From assembly GCF_010119225.1 (NCBI RefSeq), contig NZ_WNKF01000004.1, positions 355,189 to 419,188 of the forward strand: a stretch of 64,000 bases of DNA, written 5' to 3'. The notes below the pieces were generated by a model, which was given only the letters and a program-made list of their open reading frames with translations, ran no database searches and was not told where the DNA came from. The translations under genes and the position numbers were made by a program. Position 1 is the first letter of the stretch. Each line of letters starts with the position of its first letter. The DNA comes from Cyclobacterium roseum (GTDB lineage: Bacteria; Bacteroidota; Bacteroidia; Cytophagales; Cyclobacteriaceae). Positions 17,798 through 26,869 of this stretch are shown here, in pieces.

Positions 17798-18484
17798 ATG
17801 AAATCAAAAGCCGCACTTCTCGAAAAACCTCAGTTACTGATCTTTGATGTGAATGAAACCTTATTGGATTTGAGTCCGGTAAAAAAAAGGGTGAATGATC
17901 TAAGGGGTGATGCGCATGCCTTTAAGGAATGGTTTTCCCTGCTGTTGCATTACTCCTGTGTGGAATCACTAAGCGGAAATTACCTTGAATTCAGCTCCAT
18001 AGGCAAGGCAACACTGAAAATGGTTTTTCAGGAATACCAGAAAGACATTCAGGAAAAGGAGATAGAGGAGGTGTTAGGTTTGATGGGTACACTTCCTGCC
18101 CACAAGGAGGTTCCCGAAGCCTTGGAAATGTTACGCCACGCGGGGTATACGCTGGTGGCACTGAGCAATGGCAGCCTGGATATGGTTCAAAAGCAACTGG
18201 ATCATGCAGGACTTTCCCCATTTTTTGAACGGATTTTCAGTGTTGATGTCACCGGAAAATTTAAACCCGACCCGGCTACTTATACGCATGTATTGGATCA
18301 AATGCAGATCCAAGCCAACAAAGGAATGCTCCTTGCGGCCCATGCCTGGGATATTCTCGGAGCCCAGCGAGTGGGAATGCAAACGGCATTTGTCTCCCGC
18401 CCTGGTAAGGTGTTTTATCCAGAAGCAGCTCCTCCGGAATACACCGGGAATTCTTTAATGGAAATTGTTGTACAAATGAACTAA
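17798..18484 (+). CDS. haloacid dehalogenase, type II (HAD family)
   Basis: 228-residue HAD hydrolase of the L-2-haloacid dehalogenase branch. Motif I is FDVNETLLDL with nucleophile Asp17; motif II is ALSNGS; motif III/IV region is KFKPDPATY and LLAAHAWDILGAQRVGM. The N-E-T sequence after the nucleophile and AHAWD at motif IV are the marks of type II dehalogenases. It would hydrolyse 2-haloalkanoates or a similar small substrate in the cytoplasm; real substrate unknown. It stands alone. Confidence 0.92.
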   Translation: MKSKAALLEKPQLLIFDVNETLLDLSPVKKRVNDLRGDAHAFKEWFSLLLHYSCVESLSGNYLEFSSIGKATLKMVFQEYQKDIQEKEIEEVLGLMGTLPAHKEVPEALEMLRHAGYTLVALSNGSLDMVQKQLDHAGLSPFFERIFSVDVTGKFKPDPATYTHVLDQMQIQANKGMLLAAHAWDILGAQRVGMQTAFVSRPGKVFYPEAAPPEYTGNSLMEIVVQMN

Positions 18485-18638
18485 TAGTTTGACGGTTGGA
18501 ATCAATTGAGCCTCCATTTACTTAATAGAAGTACACCTTTCATTTGGTATCATCAACTATAGTAGGAACAGAATTATGGAAAAAAATATTGAAAGGCTAT
18601 AACGAGCTAAAGATTCACAACAAAACGTAAAAACATCC

Positions 18639-19394
18639 ATGAAAATCCTTACACTTTTTGTTCTTTTTCTGTTTAACGTATCTTGTGGGGATTCGTCATT
18701 GGGAGGGGAAGATACCGAGCCGCCGTCTCATGACATTTTTGATTCCTTGCTATCGCGACATGTAGACAAGGAGGGGTTTGTGGATTACAAGGGTTTTATC
18801 GCTGACAAAGAGGAGCTCGATGATTACCTGCAATTGCTAAGTCAAAATCCACCCGATAGAAATACCTGGTCCAGGGAGCAGCAACTGGCCTATTGGATCA
18901 ATGCCTACAATGCCTTTACCATCAAGTTGATCATCGATCACTATCCGGTAGAAAGTATCCGGGATATCGGGCCATTATTGGATATCCCCTTGGTAAATAC
19001 GGTCTGGCACCTGGAGTTTTTTGAAATCGGTGGGCAACCGGCCAGCCTCGATGAAATAGAGCACAAGATTCTCCGAAAAGAGTTCGACGAGCCCCGCATT
19101 CATTTTGCCATTAACTGCGCTTCGGTTTCTTGCCCCAAGCTATTGAATCGTGCTTTTATGGCAGAAAAGATGGAAGCCCAGTTGGAAAAGGTTAGCAGGG
19201 AATTTATCAACGATCCCAGCCGGAATGAACTGGGTACTGATAGGGCCGAAATTTCCAGTATCTTCTCCTGGTTTGAAGCGGATTTTACAAAAAATGGCAG
19301 TCTGATTGATTTCTTAAATCAGTACGCTGAAACTCCGCTTAAGCCTGGCAGCAAAATCAGTTACTTGGATTACGATTGGAGTTTGAACGAATAA
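18639..19394 (+). CDS. DUF547 lipoprotein
   Basis: 251-residue lipoprotein. The signal peptide ends in FNVSC, then a Ser/Glu-rich linker. The DUF547 core is recognised by YWINAYNAFTIKLI near residue 87, DEIEHKILRKEFDEPRIHFA and NCASVSCPKLLNRAF near residue 160. The conserved Cys-x4-Cys and histidine suggest a transglutaminase-like thiol fold, but no activity is established. It is anchored in the periplasmic or outer-membrane leaflet. No operon partner. Confidence 0.88.
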   Translation: MKILTLFVLFLFNVSCGDSSLGGEDTEPPSHDIFDSLLSRHVDKEGFVDYKGFIADKEELDDYLQLLSQNPPDRNTWSREQQLAYWINAYNAFTIKLIIDHYPVESIRDIGPLLDIPLVNTVWHLEFFEIGGQPASLDEIEHKILRKEFDEPRIHFAINCASVSCPKLLNRAFMAEKMEAQLEKVSREFINDPSRNELGTDRAEISSIFSWFEADFTKNGSLIDFLNQYAETPLKPGSKISYLDYDWSLNE

Positions 19395-19590
19395 AAGGAA
19401 CATGCGAGCCCGTTTTGTCCTGCCAAGGATGGCCTTCTGGAGTTAATCGAGTGACTTTTGGTGATTTTTCTACCGATCCCGGCTTGCCAATAACGGTATT
19501 TTTTAACAACGGCATTCCTTTATCCTCCATCACTGAATGGTCTCCATTTAAGCAATTTACAATTTTTATTAAAATTAATTCCAAATAGCG

Positions 19591-19621
19591 TTGTTTAGAT
19601 TTAGTCTAATTAATAGCTTTG
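19591..19621 (+). promoter_or_regulatory. promoter of siderophore receptor with overlapping palindrome
   Basis: TTG (19591-19593), exactly 20 bp, then TAGCTTTG (19614-19621) matches the Bacteroidota -33/-7 consensus. Between them TTAGA-TTTAG-TCTAA (19595-19609) is an inverted repeat placed where a repressor would block the polymerase. Given the iron-uptake genes downstream, a Fur-type operator is plausible but not proven. Confidence 0.6.
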
Positions 19622-19646
19622 TCAAATCATTCAATTAGTAACCAAT

Positions 19647-22028
19647 ATGAAGCTTAAATCCATTTGTCTGATTCTTTTTATCCTGGGGTTCGGATTTGCC
19701 GCCTGGGCACAAAATGCCCGTATTAAAGGCACCGTCACCTCCGCCGATGAGTTACCGCTGGAGTTTGTCAATGTGGGCATTCAAGGCTTATCCAAAGGGG
19801 CCACTACGGATCGTTTTGGAACCTATGAAATCAAAAACATACCTCCGGGCACCTATGAAATCTTTGCCTCGCTGGTGGGAGCAGAAAGGCAAACAAAAAC
19901 CATCCAATTGCAGCCCGGACAAATAGTGGAGGTACCTTTTCGCCTCCAGGAATCTTCCACGCAACTAGCGGAAGTGGTGGTTTCGGATCAATTTTCAAAC
20001 CGCTTTTATGAGGACAGTACGTTTACCGTTGCCAAGTTGCCACTCAAAGACCTGGAAAATCCTCAGGTGTATCAATCCATCAGTTCCAAACTGCTAAAGG
20101 AGCAAGTGGTGACCAATATGAACGATGCCATGAAAAATGCAACCGGAGTCACCAGACTTTGGGAATCAACCGGCCGGGGAGGCGATGGTGCCGAATATTA
20201 TTCCATGAGAGGTTTTTCCGTCCAACCCACCATGGTAAATGGGTTACCCAGTGTCAATAACGGCGCGCTGGACCCGGCAAATATCGAAAGCATTGACGTT
20301 ATCAAAGGCCCTTCGGGAACATTGTTCGGTAGCCCGCTGATTTCGTATGGAGGTTTGATTAACGTCTCCACGAAAAGACCTATGAATATTTTGAAAGGGG
20401 AACTTGGATTCATTACAGGAAGTTTTGGTCTGAACCGGGTCACCGGGGACATTAACCTGCCGCTTTCGGATCAGGCGTTTATGAGAGTCAACACCGCCTA
20501 CCAATCGCAAAACACGTTTCAGGATGCCGGCAATCGAAAATCGTTTTACATTGCGCCTTCTTTTAAGTTGAAGGCCAGCGATCGGTTAACCTTTCTGATC
20601 AATACCGAATTTTTGGATTCAGAGGCAGCCAATGCGCCCATGATCTTTCTTAATCGAAATGCGCCCTTGAGTTTTAACAATATCGATCTGTTTGAAGATA
20701 ACTATTTCCGTTCGTTCACCAGTAATGAATTGACCATGCGAAACAGTACCTTCGCCATACAGGCACAGGCATTGTACGAAATTTCGGACTCCTGGACCTC
20801 CCAAACCGCTCTTTCCAGAAGTGCTACCAAGTCCGCCGGGTACTATCATTACCTCTGGGATCAGTCCAACGGCGATGAATTTGTTCGGTTTATTTCCAAT
20901 CGTAACGGACAAACCCTCACCACGGACATCCAACAAAATTTTATTGGTGAGTTTTCTCTCGGCGAATTCGAAAACAAAATGGTCGTCGGACTGGACTTTT
21001 ACGAATCGGGTTTATCTGATGGAAGTTCCGGATGGCTCGCCAACGGTACGGTATCGCTACAGGAAGGTACCGATACCGGAGACCTGACACGTGCGGGTGT
21101 GGATGATATTCTAAAAGGGACCTTTGTCGGAAATTCCATGGCCAAATCCCAGGTGGTAAGTGCTTACGTATCCGATGTCATTGCCTTTACACCAAAATTA
21201 TCTGCCATGGCTAGTTTGCGGGTGGACCGGTTCAGTGATCAGTCAGAAAACCTTTCAGAGGAAGAGCGGAATGAACAAGTAGCCTTGTCGCCAAAATTCG
21301 GCCTGGTCTACCAGCCGATAAAAGGCAAAGTCTCTCTATTTGGAAATTATATGAATGGGTTCGTAAACGTGGCACCACGGCAGGTAAGCAACGCCGACGG
21401 CTCCAATCCACGGGTCGAATCCTTTTCTCCCGAGCAAGCCAACCAATGGGAGCTCGGAGTAAAGACAAGCCTGTACAAGGATAAATTGGCAGCTACCCTA
21501 AGTTACTATTCCATCGGCATCGATAACCGTATCATGGCAGATCCGGCTAACATTAACAACTTCATCCAGGGCGGAAGCGTGGAAAGCAAAGGGTTGGAAT
21601 TTAGCCTGGTAGCCAATCCCATCAATGGCCTGAATATCGTTGCCGGTTACTCCAAAAACACCTCGGAGGTGACCGGGGATAATCCGGAAAACGGTTACCT
21701 GGGCATGCGTCCGGAAGAAGCCGGACCGGATCGCCTGATCAATTTCTGGGCAAGTTACACGGCTCCTCAGGGACCCCTTAAAGGGGTTGGACTGGGATTT
21801 GGAGGAAACGCAGCCAGCGAGCACCTTACCTTAAACAGAAGTACCACGGGCACGTTTGCCTTGCCAGCGTATGAGGTGTTTAATGCTTCGCTTTCCTACT
21901 CAGGACCGCAATACCTGTTGGCGCTTAAGATCAATAACCTGACAGATGAGTTGTACTACTCCGGATGGTCTACCGTCACTCCGCAGAATACGCGAAACAT
22001 TAGTCTGGCATTAAATTACCGATTCTAA
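19647..22028 (+). CDS. TonB-dependent siderophore receptor
   Basis: 793-residue outer-membrane receptor: signal peptide (1-21, ending WAQ), carboxypeptidase-regulatory-like domain (about 23-105), plug (about 130-245) with YYSMRGFSVQPTMVNG and SIDVIKGPSGTLFGSPLISYGGLINVSTK, the pattern of ferrichrome/FhuA-type receptors, then the barrel ending in NISLALNYRF. The stop overlaps the ATG of a PepSY membrane protein by one base, a standard pairing for siderophore uptake in Bacteroidota. Iron repression is suggested by the palindrome in its promoter. Confidence 0.93.
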   Translation: MKLKSICLILFILGFGFAAWAQNARIKGTVTSADELPLEFVNVGIQGLSKGATTDRFGTYEIKNIPPGTYEIFASLVGAERQTKTIQLQPGQIVEVPFRLQESSTQLAEVVVSDQFSNRFYEDSTFTVAKLPLKDLENPQVYQSISSKLLKEQVVTNMNDAMKNATGVTRLWESTGRGGDGAEYYSMRGFSVQPTMVNGLPSVNNGALDPANIESIDVIKGPSGTLFGSPLISYGGLINVSTKRPMNILKGELGFITGSFGLNRVTGDINLPLSDQAFMRVNTAYQSQNTFQDAGNRKSFYIAPSFKLKASDRLTFLINTEFLDSEAANAPMIFLNRNAPLSFNNIDLFEDNYFRSFTSNELTMRNSTFAIQAQALYEISDSWTSQTALSRSATKSAGYYHYLWDQSNGDEFVRFISNRNGQTLTTDIQQNFIGEFSLGEFENKMVVGLDFYESGLSDGSSGWLANGTVSLQEGTDTGDLTRAGVDDILKGTFVGNSMAKSQVVSAYVSDVIAFTPKLSAMASLRVDRFSDQSENLSEEERNEQVALSPKFGLVYQPIKGKVSLFGNYMNGFVNVAPRQVSNADGSNPRVESFSPEQANQWELGVKTSLYKDKLAATLSYYSIGIDNRIMADPANINNFIQGGSVESKGLEFSLVANPINGLNIVAGYSKNTSEVTGDNPENGYLGMRPEEAGPDRLINFWASYTAPQGPLKGVGLGFGGNAASEHLTLNRSTTGTFALPAYEVFNASLSYSGPQYLLALKINNLTDELYYSGWSTVTPQNTRNISLALNYRF

Positions 22029-23200
22029 TGCGATTGAAGAATTACATCAGAAAAATGCACCTCTGGCTCGGATTATCTTCCGGGCTGGTGGTATTTATCG
22101 TCGCTGTTACAGGCTGTTTGTATGCCTTTCAGTCTGAAATACAGGACCTGCTCCAGCCTTATCGCTTCGTGACTCCTCAGGAAACGGCAGTCCTCCCGCC
22201 GAGTAAAATTTGGGAAGCGGCAGACGAAGCACTGCCCGACAAACACCTGCATGCGGTGCTCTACCCTAAAGCGGAGCGGGCAGCCATGGCGATCTATTAC
22301 AGCTTTGAAGAACATTATTATTATTTCGTCTATGTCAATCCCTACACGGGCATGGTGCAAAAGGTAAAGGATGAATACGCTGATTTTTTCAGGATTATTC
22401 TGGATGGTCATTTTTACCTTTGGCTTCCTCCGGAAATCGGGCAGCCGGTAGTAGCTAGCTTTACCCTTATTTTTTTGGTGATGGTAGTATCCGGCCTGGT
22501 ACTTTGGTGGCCCAAAAAGAAGGTTAATCTGAAGCAAGCCCTTAAAATCCGCTGGAATGCGCGATGGAGACGAAGAAACTTCGATCTGCACCGGGTTCTT
22601 GGGTTTTATGTGATGGTATTCGCCTTGATATTTGCGCTGACGGGATTAGTATGGGGTTTTTCCTGGTTTCGGGATGCCGTTTTTTACACGACTACCGGAG
22701 GAAAATCCTTTATCGAGTACTACACCCCGCTTTCTGATTCCACCCAGGTATCGGAAGCTAACACTCCAGCCATAGACCGGGTTTGGGCCAAAATGAACCG
22801 TCTTTACCCCGATGCTGACTGGATTGAGGTCCATCCTGCCGAAAGCGAACACGGAGCCATCGCGGCCAATGCCAATCCGGATGCGGACACCTATTGGAAA
22901 ATGGATTACCGTTATTTCGATCAATACAGCCTGGAAGAAATTCCGGTAGACCATGTTTGGGGCCGATTTCTGGAGGCTGGCTTTGGGGAAAAACTAAACC
23001 GGATGAACTACGATATTCATGTAGGAGCCATTGCGGGTTTGCCGGGTAAATTCCTGGCATTTTGCCTGAGTGCCCTCATTGCATCGTTGCCAATTACCGG
23101 ATTTATGATTTGGTGGGGGAGAAGGAAAAAACCCGTCAAGGCTGGAAAAGAAACAAAGGCACTTAACAGGAAGCCAAGCAAAACCCTGGTGGAGGCTTAA
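22028..23200 (+). CDS. PepSY-associated inner-membrane protein (siderophore utilisation)
   Basis: 390-residue protein with four membrane helices (about 15-37, 138-160, 195-220 and 335-360) and PepSY domains in the periplasmic loops. The first helix begins KMHLWLGLSSGLVVFI, the hallmark of the PepSY_TM (iron-regulated membrane protein) family, and DLHRVLGFYVM introduces the third. Several histidines in the helices could bind haem or iron; members are thought to act as ferric-siderophore reductases in the inner membrane. Coupled by overlap to the receptor gene. Confidence 0.9.
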   Translation: MRLKNYIRKMHLWLGLSSGLVVFIVAVTGCLYAFQSEIQDLLQPYRFVTPQETAVLPPSKIWEAADEALPDKHLHAVLYPKAERAAMAIYYSFEEHYYYFVYVNPYTGMVQKVKDEYADFFRIILDGHFYLWLPPEIGQPVVASFTLIFLVMVVSGLVLWWPKKKVNLKQALKIRWNARWRRRNFDLHRVLGFYVMVFALIFALTGLVWGFSWFRDAVFYTTTGGKSFIEYYTPLSDSTQVSEANTPAIDRVWAKMNRLYPDADWIEVHPAESEHGAIAANANPDADTYWKMDYRYFDQYSLEEIPVDHVWGRFLEAGFGEKLNRMNYDIHVGAIAGLPGKFLAFCLSALIASLPITGFMIWWGRRKKPVKAGKETKALNRKPSKTLVEA

Positions 23201-23229
23201 TAGTAATATACTGCTTCAAGCGATCGTTT

Positions 23230-23248
23230 ATTCGGATACCATCCGAAT
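23230..23248. terminator. short hairpin between convergent genes
   Basis: ATTCGGAT-ACC-ATCCGAAT is a perfect 8-bp stem with a 3-nt loop between the PepSY gene and the leftward AraC gene. There is no clear T tract, so the terminator role is weak. Confidence 0.35.
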
Positions 23249-23285
23249 GCTACCGTTGGTTAGGAGTTAGTAAGATAGCATCTCC

Positions 23286-24143
23286 TTATTTGAAAACATG
23301 GGTGGAAAACCGCTCCCGAAACTCCCTGGGAGGAAGATCGGTTTGCCTTTTAAAGAAGCGATTGAACTGAGAAGGGTCCTCAAAACCCAAGTCCCAGCCA
23401 ATTTCTTTAGAGGGTTTATCGGTATAGAGCAGCAGCCGTTTGGCTTCCAATGCTATTCGATCGTGGATTATTTCCAGCGGACTTTTCTCTCCCTGCAAGG
23501 CAAAGATATTGGCGATGGTTTTGGGTGATCGGTGCATTAGGTCGGCATAGTCCGCTACTTGCCGGTACTTTTTGAAATGTTCTTCTACCAAGACATTAAA
23601 CTGCCGTATCAATTCCAGTTCTTTTTCCGGTAATTTCCGGTTGAGGAGTTGCTTGCGTGCCAGGCGTGATACGCGGATGATGAACCTTTTTAAAAGTAAG
23701 CGAAGCATTTCCTCCTGATTTTGGTCCCGTGTATCGAATTCTTCCTGAAGGACACTTATCAGGGTGCGTAGCCTTCCGTTTTCTGCATCATCCAATTTGA
23801 CCACGGGGGTGTAGTTGGAACCAAAAAAGAGGAATCCATTGCAGGAAACTTCGGAATCATGGGTGTGAATGCAGTAAAACCCCCGGTTAAAGGCCAATAA
23901 TAGCACCTCAGGATGGGGATGCTCATGGAGTACGTCTATTTTTTGAAGGTAGGTACAACTTAGCAAATGGTTGGATTCTAACGTTACCTCTTGTTGATCT
24001 ACCCGTAGCTTTAGAGGTACTCCACCGTAATTCCAAAAAAACTTGAGGTGGTTTGCTGTTTTCGTAAGTGTCTGCTCGAAATCATTTCCATCGGCCAAAT
24101 GGAAACTACCGTCAACGGTTGCTATTTCAAAGGTTTTGTGCAT
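23286..24143 (-). CDS. AraC family transcriptional regulator
   Basis: 285-residue regulator with an N-terminal ligand/dimerisation region (about 1-170) and a C-terminal double helix-turn-helix (about 180-280), including DRIALEAKRLLLYTDKPSKE and LGFEDPSQFNRFFKRQT, the conserved second HTH of AraC/XylS proteins. It ends the leftward run that begins near 27981 and lies 9 bp after an outer-membrane protein gene. It also faces the siderophore receptor operon, so it could regulate either; the target is not shown by sequence. Confidence 0.92.
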   Translation of the reverse strand: MHKTFEIATVDGSFHLADGNDFEQTLTKTANHLKFFWNYGGVPLKLRVDQQEVTLESNHLLSCTYLQKIDVLHEHPHPEVLLLAFNRGFYCIHTHDSEVSCNGFLFFGSNYTPVVKLDDAENGRLRTLISVLQEEFDTRDQNQEEMLRLLLKRFIIRVSRLARKQLLNRKLPEKELELIRQFNVLVEEHFKKYRQVADYADLMHRSPKTIANIFALQGEKSPLEIIHDRIALEAKRLLLYTDKPSKEIGWDLGFEDPSQFNRFFKRQTDLPPREFRERFSTHVFK

Positions 24144-24152
24144 GGCTCCTCC

Positions 24153-24716
24153 TTAAAAACCGAATCCTACGGTTAGTCCAATTCTCAGATCATTTTCATA
24201 ATTCTCATTGAGTTCATGAGTGGCACCGGGGGGACGGGTAGACTCAGTTGACCAAAGAGGAAGTCCATAACCTAAAAATGCGGATAGTGCCAATCTCTTG
24301 TAATTGTATCGATATCCGGCGTTCAATCCTGAAAATACGGCCTGGTATTCATGTTGTATGCTGCTGCCACTTACTGTATTTTCCTCGCCCCAGCGGTACT
24401 TGGAATAGACACCGGCAAAAAGACCTTCGGCCCGTTTATCTTCAGCAAAAAAATAATACCGGTATTCCAAAGCCAGGGAATTGACTTGTTGGTCTTTATC
24501 GTCCGATAGTTGATTGAGGCGGTGCTCCAATCCCATCCAAAGCCCATTTTTCCTAAAACTGTGTTCATAGCTCAGTACCAGGTTTTCGGCCGGCAGTCCC
24601 AGCGCATTGATTCCGACCCTGTTTTTATAGGATGGAGCCTCTTGAGCAAAAGAAGAAAACCCGTTAAGATAAACCAGAACCAGGGATAAAAATAGAAGAG
24701 TAGCGTTACGTTTCAT
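24153..24716 (-). CDS. outer-membrane beta-barrel protein (DUF3575-like)
   Basis: 187-residue exported protein with a signal peptide (1-24, ending FAQ) and alternating hydrophobic/polar strands such as RVGINALGLPAENLVLSYEH, LALEYRYYFF and RLALSAFLGYGL, ending in an aromatic-terminal strand (IGLTVGFGF). That is a small beta-barrel of eight to ten strands. The opening NxxGLPAENxxLSYEH resembles DUF3575 proteins. Role unknown. It lies between the DinB and AraC genes with 9-14 bp gaps, so it is in the same operon. Confidence 0.75.
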   Translation of the reverse strand: MKRNATLLFLSLVLVYLNGFSSFAQEAPSYKNRVGINALGLPAENLVLSYEHSFRKNGLWMGLEHRLNQLSDDKDQQVNSLALEYRYYFFAEDKRAEGLFAGVYSKYRWGEENTVSGSSIQHEYQAVFSGLNAGYRYNYKRLALSAFLGYGLPLWSTESTRPPGATHELNENYENDLRIGLTVGFGF

Positions 24717-24730
24717 TAGAAAGAGATGGT

Positions 24731-25246
24731 TTAGGATGACTCCGGACTGCTTTGCATTCGGAATTTAATGGTAGAGGGGGCTACCCCAAAATGGGCATCG
24801 ATGAGACCGGACAATCCCTGTTCAAAAAGCCCTATTTTTATTAAGGCCTGATGGTGGATACTATGCTCCAGGCAGTAAGCCAACTCCCGCTGAAAGGAGG
24901 AGGGGATGGTACAGGTTTGTTCTGTGGACACCGCATAGGAAGCAACCAGGTAAACCGGTCCTACCATTTTCTCTGAATCCAGCCAATGGATCATTTGACG
25001 AATCATCTTTGCCGCTTCTGAAGGTTCTTTTTCCAGTAGCATGGCCCGCTTTCGGTTGTCGTAATTTACGGCTCCTCCTTCTCCGTAGGCCTGCGACAAG
25101 CAGGTGTAGAATTCAAGGATGTGCCGAATGTGTTGACCTATGGAGGAACCGGACAGGTAAGAGGAGGGAAATTGGTATTGTTCTGCATTCAACTTATCTA
25201 GTAGCGAAGCGATGCTTTTAAGATTTTCCTGACATTCAGCTTGCAT
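24731..25246 (-). CDS. DinB family protein (cytoplasmic)
   Basis: 171-residue DinB-like helical bundle without an export signal. The family metal-site histidines are visible in SIGQHIRHILEFY (about residue 48) and CLEHSIHHQALIKIG (about residue 137). It is a likely divalent-metal protein, perhaps a thiol transferase; function unproven. It starts 4 bp after the DUF4833 stop and ends 14 bp before the outer-membrane gene. Confidence 0.82.
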   Translation of the reverse strand: MQAECQENLKSIASLLDKLNAEQYQFPSSYLSGSSIGQHIRHILEFYTCLSQAYGEGGAVNYDNRKRAMLLEKEPSEAAKMIRQMIHWLDSEKMVGPVYLVASYAVSTEQTCTIPSSFQRELAYCLEHSIHHQALIKIGLFEQGLSGLIDAHFGVAPSTIKFRMQSSPESS

Positions 25247-25250
25247 GGAT

Positions 25251-25757
25251 TTAGGGGTTAAAGGTTTCTTTCACACGGGTATTGGCCAATTCATGAAATC
25301 CCATGACAGCTACTTCTGTGATATTGGGTTTCCAAAACGAACCCCCATCTATTTCCAGGTAAATATGTCTGATTTTCATCATGTGATTATTAATTTTGGC
25401 GAATACACCATAGTTGCCGAAAAGGTCTTTTTTTAAGGTGAATATTTTTTTGTCGTAAGAAACAAATTGAAAGGTTACCTGATCGCCCTTATGGGAAAGG
25501 ATATCAATTCCGTAACCAAATTTCTTTTTGATCCAGTTTACTGGGATCAATTCGCCCGTTTTTTCATTGTCCAGCCATTTCAGGCTTATTGGAGCTTCTT
25601 TTTCAGGCTTGCCATTTTTATCCAAATGCAGAAAATAAACAATCTGATCTTCATTCAGACTGCGTTCTATCGTAAACAAAACTTGCTGATCTTGCGCCGA
25701 AACCTGTGTTAGAAACAGCACTCCAATTAGGATTAAAAGGCCGCCAAAACGACTCAT
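25251..25757 (-). CDS. DUF4833 exported protein
   Basis: About 168 residues from ATG 25757, which is chosen because it gives a clean signal peptide (MSRFGG... ending VSAQ) and avoids overlap with the upstream gene; a longer frame to 25847 exists. The mature part is beta-rich, with FTIERSLNEDQIVYFLHLD and a C-terminal HIYLEIDGGSFWKPNITEVAVMG split by one conserved block, matching the DUF4833 pattern. Function unknown. Neighbours are the ATP-grasp enzyme (71 bp upstream) and DinB (4 bp downstream). Confidence 0.75.
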   Translation of the reverse strand: MSRFGGLLILIGVLFLTQVSAQDQQVLFTIERSLNEDQIVYFLHLDKNGKPEKEAPISLKWLDNEKTGELIPVNWIKKKFGYGIDILSHKGDQVTFQFVSYDKKIFTLKKDLFGNYGVFAKINNHMMKIRHIYLEIDGGSFWKPNITEVAVMGFHELANTRVKETFNP

Positions 25758-25828
25758 GATGATAATATTTTTCTGATTCGTGCTAATAGACGTAAAGCGT
25801 ATGGAAACCTGACAAAAAAATAAATTAA

Positions 25829-26869
25829 TTATTTCTGGTTTTTCCATTCTTTAAAATGCCTCCAGGCGGCATCAAAAGAAGCGGGTTTGAATCCCCTTTT
25901 TTTATTTTCCATACTGATCGTATAAATGACTTTCCAGTGATGTAATAGGGTTCGGACTCCCTTCCAAAATTTCGCATTTGGATCATAAATATGGGCGGGC
26001 TCGGCATTGACACCGTTTACTTCCAGTATTTTGATGCCCCAACCCTTCTTAAAATCTTCTTCGGAGGCTGCCTTGAGGTCAAACCTACCATAGTAGAAGT
26101 TTGGGATTTGGTAACTTAAGGCATCAAAAAAATAGATCAGATCCTCATTGCAGAGGTGATTACCATCCATGAATTTTGTTCCACGGTTGTGGTTGCCAAT
26201 GGGCTCTAACAGTTTTTCGATTCCGCCAGGTAAAATTTCGTCCGGGTTTATCCCTTCTTGGGCCAGCAATTTAGTAGCGATTAGTCGGGCTCTTGGCTTT
26301 TGTAGTATGAGTTCCTTAACGGTAGAATAGCCATCACCTCTAATAGTCAGAAATGATTTTACAACCAGGGAGGGAATCGTGCCAGTGCTTTGGCCCGGTA
26401 TCCGATAATAAAAAACGCCGGCCTCAAAGGGGCTGTCTATATACTCCTGTATCAAAAAGTCAACCCGGGTTTGGCGCAGGTATTTTTTGAGTTGTTTATA
26501 GCTATGCAGCAACGATACACCTACGCCGCGCTCTCCCCGGTCCGGTTTGGCAATCAGCGGGAAATTTAGGTTCAAACTTGAAAGACGGATAAGAACTTCT
26601 TGAATCTGCGTATTTGGTTTAACGTACAGCGTTCGTGGCTTAAAAGCCGAACGGATTTTTTTGAGTTGTTTGTTTTTGCTGCAATTATACAAACCTCCCA
26701 TTTCCATTTCGGGATTGGCCATGGAAAAGAAAAAGAAGTTCCTGGCTTTTAGCGAAAGGAGCAGGTAGTAAAGAAAGACCGGATAATAAATGATCCATGT
26801 CGGCCAGTATTCCCAGTGGAATAGCTTGGTGTAGAAGGTAGAGCGATTTCTTCTGCGCATGACTGACAT
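25829..26869 (-). CDS. membrane-anchored ATP-grasp ligase-like protein
   Basis: 346 residues. An N-terminal hydrophobic segment (about residues 20-40, WIIYYPVFLYYLLLSLKARN) is followed by FFFFSMANPEMEMGG and an ATP-grasp core: FPLIAKPDRGERGVGV (nucleotide-binding lysine and Gly loop, about 103-118), LIQEYIDSPFEAGVFYY (adenine-binding strand and acidic metal ligands) and GIKILEVNGVNAEPAH (Mg-binding E-x-N). This is the fold of D-Ala-D-Ala and amino-acid ligases. The acceptor is unknown. It is translationally overlapped with the BamA-like gene (26869), implying joint function at the envelope. Confidence 0.8.
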   Translation of the reverse strand: MSVMRRRNRSTFYTKLFHWEYWPTWIIYYPVFLYYLLLSLKARNFFFFSMANPEMEMGGLYNCSKNKQLKKIRSAFKPRTLYVKPNTQIQEVLIRLSSLNLNFPLIAKPDRGERGVGVSLLHSYKQLKKYLRQTRVDFLIQEYIDSPFEAGVFYYRIPGQSTGTIPSLVVKSFLTIRGDGYSTVKELILQKPRARLIATKLLAQEGINPDEILPGGIEKLLEPIGNHNRGTKFMDGNHLCNEDLIYFFDALSYQIPNFYYGRFDLKAASEEDFKKGWGIKILEVNGVNAEPAHIYDPNAKFWKGVRTLLHHWKVIYTISMENKKRGFKPASFDAAWRHFKEWKNQK

